Source: Stomorhina lunata (lineage: Eukaryota > Arthropoda > Insecta > Diptera > Rhiniidae). From it: 64,000 nucleotides of DNA. Position numbers and translations under genes: made by a program. This document shows, piece by piece, positions 56,316 through 64,000 of this stretch. The stretch covers positions 80,846 through 144,845 of the forward strand of contig OW121745.1 in the NCBI GenBank assembly GCA_933228675.1, written 5' to 3'. Position 1 is the stretch's first letter. Every line of letters begins with the position of its first letter. The notes beneath the pieces are model-generated. The model had not been told where the DNA came from. It saw nothing but the letters and a program-made list of their open reading frames with translations, and did no database searches.

Positions 56316-57142
56316 AAAAAAACAAGTAAGGAAGCGCTATAGTCGGTCAAGCCGACCATACGATACCCTTCACCACTAAGGTCAAAGGTGTTATTTTTCC
56401 TGTGTAAAGACAAATATTTGCTAAATTTTGCCATCATACAAACATTTTCTCAAAACTTATATATTCAACCTGTTTCCGTCATTTGGACTTATATGAGAGC
56501 TAGGGTCACATGTGGACCGATTATCTCGAAATTTGACAGATTGATTACAGTTGTTACAAAAATTATGTATGCAGAAAATAGACTCAAAATTTCCATTATC
56601 TTTAGATTTACGAGCGTTTTAGTGATTTTTTGTCTCATTTAGTGCGTTTTTAAAGAAGAATTTGTATGAGAGCTATGGTCAAATGTGGACCGATTTCAAC
56701 AAAATTTGGTACAGTGATTTTAGTTGACATAAGCAGTATTTGTTTTAAATTTCATGAAAAAATATTGATATTCGTGGCCAATATAGCAATTCCGGGAAGT
56801 GGGACCTATGGGAGGTACCATAAATAATGGACCGATTTTGACCAATTTCAATAGCCATGGTCCCATTATCAAAAAAATGATCTGTGCCAAATTTCATCAA
56901 ATTATCTTTAGAATTGCGACCTGTAGTTTGATTACAAGGTTTACATGGGGGTCCAGCCAGCCAGCCGTCCAGCCAGCCACCCAGACGGACGGACGGACGG
57001 ACGGACATCGCTAAATCGACTCAGAAATTGATTCTAAGCCTATTGGTATACTAAAAGGTGGGTCTAAGACAAATATTTCTATGCGTTACAAACATCAGCA
57101 CAAACTTATAATACCCTTTCCATCTATGGTGGTGAAGGGTAT
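56316..57142 (+). repeat. mini-me/DINE-like repeat, complete copy B
   Basis: This copy has the same start, boxes and end as copy A, separated from it by about 95 bp. The copies differ by scattered substitutions and by the length of the (CCAG)/(CGGA) tract (56954-57006), the fastest-changing part. Side-by-side copies in one orientation suggest either repeated insertion or duplication. Confidence 0.88.
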
Positions 57143-58365
57143 AATAAGAAAATCTTGCTAGGAATTCAAGTCCCAATATAAACTATTGGTGAAGTGTATT
57201 AAAGATTCGGCATAGCCGAATATATAACTCTTGTATTTTATTTTTAATAAGTCAACTACAGTTTATATATTATATAAGTGTATTAATTAAATAAATCGAA
57301 CCATTAATATCGTAAGATCGACTGTATGCATTTGGTAAACATGTTTAATTGTTATTAAACCAGTTTAATTATTTACTTATTATACAATATAAAGTATTTT
57401 TAACGATAAGCAAAATATGAGTGCAAATAATTCAAGACAAAAAAACGGTCTATAGCATTTTTATACAAGTATTTATTCCGAATCAAACTTGACAATTTTA
57501 ATTAAATGTCCACAAGAACTATTGCTTTTATCCAACTTCCCACAACTATTTTTCGAGTTTTACCATAAGTAGCGTTGATGCCCTGAGAATTGGTCCAAAA
57601 TAAAAAAGATTTGTATTTTCAGAGAGTTCATAAATATAACAATCACATGGAAAATGTACTTGTATTATTTTAATGGGCATTAATTTGTATATCTTAATTG
57701 TTATACGAGGGTTGCTGTCTTTGTTTCAGAATAAGAAAAACATATTTATCATTTTAAATTGCATCGTTGCTTATTCATGTATTATCCATAAAGATCAGTA
57801 CACTTTTGCATACATGCATTGGGACACATAAACCGCACCAAAAATGTTGAACCTGTAATTTATTTTTTATGTTCGAGAATATTATTTCGCGCACATCTGT
57901 TAATAAGAGAATAATTTAAATTATCGAAAACAATTTTTTTGTTTCTAACTTCAGTTTGCTGTTGCAGTAAATACATTTTAAATTAACCTGTTAGACTATT
58001 AGTAATTCTTAGCAGCTACCACAGAATAGTTTAAATTTTTTCAAAAACTCATTTTTTTAATTATATCATCTAGTGTTTTGTTATGTTATAGCTGGTAAAT
58101 TTGGACTAAGGTTAAAAAGTGCTATATGTTTTACATATGTATATTATTTTGATATGTCACAGATGGTAAAATACACAAATTTTGATTAATGTTAATAAGT
58201 GCTACAAGTACAAACACAACTTAATTACCTGAAATTACCAAAAATGTAAACAAAATATAAAAATTCAGCTTTTGATTGAATTTAGTCCACAAGAATAAAG
58301 TATATGTTAGCACAAAATTTTATGTAAGAAATACTAAAAGAAGTAATATCATAAAACATATAAGA
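57143..58365. other. AT-rich unannotated DNA
   Basis: The first 80 bp include GATTCGGCATAGCCGAATAT, the small hairpin that begins another branch of the TACCCTTCACC repeats. Beyond that I see no gene, tandem unit or inverted repeat. Confidence 0.4.
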
Positions 58366-58373
58366 TTGCATAC

Positions 58374-58498
58374 TAGGGTGTTCATTTTACTCGACTTTTA
58401 ATTGTTTGAGTAATCAAATAACTGTAAATGGGGTTTTTTAATTACTCGGAAAATCGATTAATCGTTAAAAATTACTCGAGTTAATCGAGTAAGAAATT

Positions 58499-58541
<43 letters not shown>

Positions 58542-61088
58542 CTAGTTTAATAAAATTATAGTGCTTTATTAACAAAAAAGTTTAAGAATTTACAATAAAA
58601 AACATAAAACAAAAATAAAAAAAATATTTTTAATACAAATAAACCTTTGTAACATATTGTCACCCTAAATATTTTAAGCGAGTTTATTTACTTTTATATA
58701 TAAAAAGCAATCGTTCGATTTCATAAATCCTGAGTTTGAATAAGATTAGTAGGCTCTACGACTACCTTTTACCTATGTTTCCAATCGGATCTTCAACTGA
58801 CTTAAAGTAGGATCTATGATTACATTGCATCCTTCAACTGAACTATAGCAGGTTTTAGGATTACAATGGTACCTTCAACTAATCTATAACAAGAGCTACT
58901 ATTACATTAGGACCTTTAAATAAACAATAGTAGAAATTACGAATACCAGGAACCGTAAATAACAGTTATTTTTGAAAATGTGACCCCAAAAGATCTTCAT
59001 GTAAGAGGCATGGAAAACCTAAAGTGTCATATACCAATAGATTCGTAATAACGAGCTTATGAAGAATATTGAGGATCTTCGAAAAATGATGTCAATTCAA
59101 CAGTTAACGGTAATTTTTCAACGGAAAAATTAAAGTTGATTTTAAACTGTTAAAAAGGGAGTTTTATTTTTCCGGCCAAAAATAAAACTCATTTTAGGAG
59201 TTTCATTCTACCGTCAGAAAATAAGACTCGGCTTAGGAGTTTTACTTTTCCGTTAAAAAAATAAAACTCATTTTAGGAGTTTAATTTTTTCCGTCAGAAA
59301 ATAAAACTCGTTTAAGGAGTTTTATTTTTTCCGTCACAAAATAAAACTCATTGAAAAAGTTTTATTTTTTCTGTCACTCATATTTTTATTTTTTTAATAA
59401 TATTTTGTTTATTTATTCATAAAATGATAGTAAAACATATAAAAAGCAAATTAAATGTCCCAATTTTACTTGTTAAATGGTTATTTACATAAAATGAGTT
59501 GTATTTTCTGACGGAAAAATATAACTCCTTCAATAAGTTTTATTTGTTGACGGAAAAATAAAACTCCTTAAATGAGTTTTATTTTTCGACGGAAAAATAA
59601 AACTCTTCAAACAAGTTTTATTTTTTGGCGGAAAAATAAAACTCCTTTTTTAGCAGTTTCATCCGAACTTTTATTTTTAGGTTCAAAAATAACTGCTTAA
59701 GATGGAGTTTTTTCATTTAACTCACAAAATAACTGTTATTTAAGAACTTATTTGATAAAACTTATAACCGTTACGGTCCCTGACGAATACAATAGATACC
59801 ACAACAGACTAGGCTATTTATATCTGAAATTACATTGGCTTTATATACGGGCATTTCCTGGAAAAGGTCAACCGCTACCAAAATATTAAAGTTGAAGAAA
59901 AAATACTTTTCTGAGAAAATTTAGTTAGTTAATGCATTGGATTTTAAGAATATACCTAATTAAATACATATTACAATTTGTAATTTAAGAAAAGTGGTCA
60001 ATAGTGTCAATAACGTTTTTTATTGACATTTTTCCTTGAGTTATTTCTGAGTGTTACATATCATGTCGATTGCACTCTTCTTATAGACTAAATATACCAA
60101 CAATAAATATTTAAAAACACCACAGTAGAGATCAAGCAAACTCCGAATAACTGTATAATTCAAAGATTCTTTATAATACATTCTTTGGAATCATTGTCCC
60201 CGTAAAAAAAAATATTTAAAAAAAATAATAATAAGGATAATTAAAAAAACAAAATGCTAAATAAAAGCTGTATATCTCTGCTTTAGTCAAAAAATAATCT
60301 CCATTTAAAAAACTGACAAAATTCGCAGACTTTTAAAGAAAACCACACACCGAAAAAAATGACTTACATTTTTTGTCCGTTCATATTTTATAATTTTATT
60401 TTTGTTCTCAAAAATTGTTCTACTAAAATGCTATTAAATATTTATAAAAAGTTAAAAAAAAGTTTGAGTTTTCATATTTTTTTTTTTCAAGTTGAGTGCG
60501 TACGAATGTCCCGTTCGCGATCCTGGAAATGCCCATATACTATATACATACAATGGACTATATACACACAATGGACTATATTACAAGTTGTAATTTACAA
60601 AGTCTCGATTATTGCTTAGAATTGACAATGTTGCTTTAAATTAACTATAGTAGAACAATTATTGACTAAGATGGACCATAGAACGGTAGTTAATTGATTT
60701 AAGTGGTCTTCCTTTGAACCCTTGATTATTGCATAAAATAAAAAGTAGCAGCAAATACTTTCAAGCCAAAGTTGGCCATTATTTGCGTGGCAGGTTAATA
60801 ACAACAATTTATATTAAACAAAAAAAAAAGAAAAATGCATACTAAACTAACAAAACATACAGCAAGTAGTATCTTAGCTCTCCATTTGACCAATGTTTTT
60901 TTTACAAACTTATTAAAAAAAAATTCTTACAAAATAATTTAAATAATTTTACCCGAGTAACTCGATTACTCGTGGAAAATTACTCAAATATATCTTTATT
61001 TGAAATTAGCCCTCTTATTTTACTCGAGCGATTTATCGATTTTATTTTTCCGATTAATCGAACAAACATAACTCGAATAAACACCCTA
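58374..61088. mobile_element. hAT-like element remnant with TAGGGTGTT ends
   Basis: The left end TAGGGTGTTCATTTTACTCG and the inverted right end TAGGGTGTTTATTCGAGTTA match over the first 13 bases with one difference, and are flanked by TTGCATAC (58366-58373) and TTGTATAC (61089-61096). This is an 8-bp duplication with one later change. Subterminal ACTCGAGTAA and CGATTAATCG palindromic boxes occur at both ends. The 2715 bp contain a (TA)n microsatellite (58501-58538) and a nested foldback element, but no transposase frame, so it is non-autonomous or gutted. Confidence 0.78.
58947..59782. mobile_element. CAGGGACCG foldback element C, nested in the hAT-like element
   Basis: Ends CAGGAACCGTAAATAACAG and (inverted) CAGGGACCGTAACGGTTATA. 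The flanks ACGAATAC (58939-58946) and ACGAATAC (59783-59790) are a perfect 8-bp target duplication. The arms carry tandem units of the form GGAGTTTTATTTTTCCGTC plus AGAAAATAAAACTC, each self-complementary; the left arm (59150-59380) is inverted relative to the right (59490-59660). No protein is encoded. Confidence 0.92.
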
Positions 61089-61096
61089 TTGTATAC

Positions 61097-61588
61097 TCGC
61101 ACTGCAATTTGGCAAAAATATTAATTTCATGAAAAATTTTGGTGTTAAAATTTTGCTAAATCGGTTCACATTTGTCTATAGTAACCTCGCTTTGGCCAAT
61201 CGATTATTTGGTAATAAATGTCAGTGTGCAAAATTTATTGAAAATTGAAATAAAAAAAATTTATCGTCTTTTTTTATACCTCTATAAACCAAATATTTTC
61301 TGATGCAAAATTCTATCAGCCAAAAAATATTCAAACAAAAACTTTAAATTTGGTTCATAGAGGGTATTAAATATAAGCCATCGATGTGTACTTTAATTCG
61401 AAATTATCCTAAATCGGTTTGGTCTTTGTAAAATGAAATCAGTTTTCAGTGAGTGAGAACTTAAAAGCTTTCATTTTTGCTTTTTCTTAAACACATTCAT
61501 TCATATAAAGCGAATGAAAACGTTTAAATTTCTCGATTACCAAAGTCTTTCGTGAATAAAATAAAAATCTAATTATGGTAGTTTAAAG
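61097..61588. other. AT-rich unannotated DNA
   Basis: TTTTGCTAAATCGGTTCACA-type text near 61150 resembles interspersed repeats elsewhere in the window. No gene is seen. Confidence 0.35.
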
Positions 61589-63160
61589 AAAAACAAGTAA
61601 GAAAGTCCGACCACACGATACCCTTCACCTCAAGGTATTCTTTTTCTTGTATAAAGACAAATAATTGTTAAATTCTGCCATCATACAAACATTTTCTCAA
61701 AACTTATATATTTAAGCTGTTTCCGTCATTTGGACTTATATGAGAGCTAGAATAAAATGTGGACCGGTTATTTCGAAATTTGGCAAATTGATTGCAATTG
61801 TTACAAAAATTATGTATGCCTAAAATAAACTCAAAATTATCTTCAGATTAACGAGCGCTTTAGTGGTTTTTGTCTCATTTTGACAGAAGAGCTGGTATGG
61901 GAGCTATGCACAGTGGTTGCACTTGTATGGGGAAGAGCGACAAAAATAATTATATAGAAGATATAGTCTTGAAATTTACTTGGTATATTTCGGACATAAA
62001 AACCCCAAGAGTAATAGGCGTGGTCACTTGACTCTACCGTCTATTTTTTCAATTTTTCTAATAAAATATTTAGAATAAGTTTTTAGTTTTCAATAAATCT
62101 TTCTAATTTTTACTTTCAAAAAATTATCTGAAAAAAATATACTTCAATATAGAAAAGCCCTAACTTATATTTTCCTTACCTTACAGCAGAGTGAAAAAAC
62201 TAAAAAAAGTCTTAAGTTTTTAAAGCGGAAATTGTTTAAAATGTTTTTTTTGGTCAAACCGAATAATTTTTTACTCCATGGGTATATTAGAGGATTGTCT
62301 TTATAAAAATACGAAAAGAAAGCGATTTAAAAGAAAAACGACTTAGGGCCTTTCTATATTAAAGTAAGGATATAGAAATATTTAATTGAATATATAGAAA
62401 AAACCTGCAAAAACCTGCACTTGAATTAAACGTTATTTAAATCTATAGATCTGTGTCAATATTTTCAAACCAATTTGGTTATTGGCTTGCATTGCGAAAC
62501 TAACTAAAACTCTAACTTAAAACAGCAAACCATGTTAACAAAAACACTTCTTGCAAATCAGTACTTTACTAAAACTGTACAACACAATTTATTGAGTTAT
62601 TATTTTATAAAAATAATTTCAATACCATTCACATTAATTTCCATTTTAATTATCTTAATATCGCACTTTAGTTGAATATATTTTAACAATTCAATATTCA
62701 CTTTGACGCTTAATCAAATTTTTACTTCTATATAAAATCACACTTTAATTGTTTGCATTCAAAAATTACCGTTAGAAATTATCAAAATAAATTCAGAATA
62801 GAGAAATTTGATGACATTAGCGACTATTTATTTCGCTACCAACAAAACATAGACAACATCATTTTTTATTTTTGTCATATGGGCGCAACTACTGAGCTAT
62901 GAACAAATGTGGACCGATTTCAACAAAATTTTTTACAATGATTTTAGTTTACATAAAATATTGATATTTGTGGCCAGCTTACAAATTCCGGGAAGTGGAA
63001 CCTATGGGAGGTAACATAAATAATGGACCGATTTTGACGAATTACAATAGCCATGGTCCCACTATCAAAAAAAAAATGACCTGTGCCAAATTTAATCATA
63101 TTTTCTTTAGAATTTCGACCTGTACTTTGATGGTTTACATTGGGGTCCAGCCAGAAATAC
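61589..63160 (+). repeat. mini-me/DINE-like repeat, copy C, split by an insertion
   Basis: Starts AAACAAGTAAGAAAGTCCGA at 61589 and follows copies A/B to GGGAGCTATG at 61909. It resumes at 62895 with AGCTATGAACAAATGTGGAC and runs to GTTTACATTGGGGTCCAGCC. The microsatellite and distal hairpin end are missing. More diverged than copies A and B. Confidence 0.85.
61911..62894. mobile_element. 984-bp non-autonomous element with CAGTGGTTGC ends
   Basis: The left end CAGTGGTTGCACTTGTATGG and the inverted right end CAGTAGTTGCGCCCATATGA agree at most positions. AGCTATG flanks both sides (61902-61908 and 62895-62901), a 7- to 8-bp target duplication, and the interrupted mini-me sequence can be read across it. 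No transposase is seen. Ends starting CAGTG and 8-bp duplications fit hAT; this is inference. Confidence 0.7.
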
Positions 63161-63370
63161 TGTCAAATGTTGTTCCTCTAGAAAGTTTTTTAGGCGCTAT
63201 CGCGCTTTAATCTAGCGGAAAGACGAACACAAAGAGTTTCTTAAAACTAAATTTCATCATCGTATCTATTATAATTTGTCAGTTAAGTATTAGCAACTAA
63301 AATATTGTATTAGGCGAAGTTATACGGGATCACTTGACAAACATGAACGGATTTCTCCCAATTGCACTCA

Positions 63371-63470
63371 AAAAACAAGTAAGAGTGGTATATTCGGCTT
63401 TGCCGAATCTTGGATACCCTTCACCAATGGTGTTCCAAAAGTACTTAATGTAATTCCTAGCAATATTTGG
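63371..63470 (+). repeat. Start of a TACCCTTCACC interspersed repeat
   Basis: AAACAAGTAAGAGTGGTATA, the hairpin TTCGGCTTTGCCGAA, then TGGATACCCTTCACCAATGG. This is the 5' edge of another branch of the mini-me-like repeats, related to pieces at 10530 and 57190. Confidence 0.65.
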
Positions 63471-63544
63471 TTATACTAGTATTATATGCAAAGAGTATTT
63501 AAAATTAAGAGTCGAAAAACGAAAAGCTTTTCGGTAGCGTCATC

Positions 63545-63660
63545 ATCTAGAATAGTTTACACCCAAAGGTTAGGTTGGGCAGGTGGCTGATGTCTAGGGA
63601 AGCTTCACTTGGGTTCTAAAGTGGTCCCTTTGTGAAAGATAATGATTACTAGACTACAAG
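63545..63660. repeat. AGGTTAGGTTGGGCAGG interspersed repeat fragment
   Basis: AAAGGTTAGGTTGGGCAGGT, GATGTCTAGGGAAGCTTCAC and GGGTTCTAAAGTGGTCCC are less AT-rich than their surroundings and resemble a widespread fly repeat class. The element class is not determined. The remainder to 64000 shows nothing I recognise. Confidence 0.4.
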
Positions 63661-64000
63661 TAGAGAATGCATATTTAAACCAGCCAGTAGCTTCGAAATA
63701 AATTAGACACATATTTTACGAATATTTAATAAAGCTCGATAGACCAGATAAACCATGCAGAAAAAAGTTTAAGTATTCTGGCACGCAACCCAAAAACACA
63801 GTGCCCAACAAGGGTTGTGCACTTTAATTCGTACGAATTATCCAACTAATAAAAGTTCTTGATTAGTTATGTAAAACTCTGAAGTTAGCGGACTGATTTA
63901 GGTCAAAGCTTTAACAATGATAAGCCTTAAAATTATAGGGTATACACTCTTAGTTTTAGATACATACGTGAAATATATAGCTTTTAAATGGATGGATATC

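Noticed and set aside
55457..57014. Frames of 64-98 codons in the mini-me copies
   Set aside because: Shared only because the repeats are similar; they include translated (CCAG)/(CGGA) microsatellite and have no domain.
1..64000. tRNA, rRNA or snRNA genes
   Set aside because: I looked for B-box-like GGTTCGAATCC and conserved rRNA blocks and saw none; a covariance search would be decisive.

Overview
The window reads as non-genic, repeat-dominated DNA from a higher fly. It is very AT-rich. It carries mini-me/DINE-like repeats with (GTCY)n tracts, a rosa-type DD41D mariner, Helitron, hAT-like, pogo-like and CR1/Jockey-type LINE remnants, and 61-bp-class introns. Together these suggest a calyptrate dipteran such as a blowfly, flesh fly or muscid; that assignment is inference. 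I see no conserved host gene, tRNA or rRNA. Almost every reading frame with a recognisable product belongs to a mobile element.

Layout. 1-484: edge of a gene (minus strand) for a Cys-rich, transposon-type protein. 1030-1345: 11-bp minisatellite. 4430-6480: 171-bp satellite, about 12 units. 7982-9851 and 10981-13799: two arrays of a 21-bp palindromic unit (GTAAG and ATAAG variants). 13801-14000: gap of N. 14001-24945: about 10 kb of a 31-bp hairpin-unit satellite, broken at 22272-22912 by one end of a CAGGGACCG foldback element. 24975-26233: mini-me fragment plus the LTR and gag start of an LTR retrotransposon. 27230-29605: interspersed repeats, a MITE and the 3' end of a Helitron. 29661-37640: a LINE (minus strand) holding a nested mariner (29888-31183) and a nested foldback element (33968-36424). 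37640-38570: ~170-bp tandem repeat that received the LINE. 38666-43595: recent 2.47-kb tandem duplication. 44352-44880: inverted-repeat element with two hammerhead-ribozyme motifs. 45770-49977: 4.2-kb DNA transposon with ~650-bp inverted repeats and a spliced gene of a family I cannot name. 50502-52375: element with a multi-exon hypothetical gene and a foldback end. 53690-55264: pogo-like element with a nested LINE tail. 55419-57142: two mini-me copies. 58374-61088: hAT-like element with a nested foldback element (58947-59782). 61589-63160: third mini-me copy, split by a 984-bp element. 63371-63660: short interspersed repeats.

How parts relate. Three foldback elements share the same termini (CAGGGACCGTAACGG-like). 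Two have perfect 8-bp target duplications, as hAT elements do. Each contains a different tandem array of short palindromic units. The large satellites are built from the same kind of unit, so I infer that foldback arms seeded at least the 31-bp satellite. The protein encoded at the left edge and the one inside the 4.2-kb transposon share an architecture: paired CxxC motifs, a PxxW block, then CYFC. Here it sits inside a well-preserved long-TIR transposon, which suggests it is that element's transposase. The hammerhead pair suggests a Penelope-like or retrozyme-like retroelement. All readings were made by eye; no alignment or search was run.
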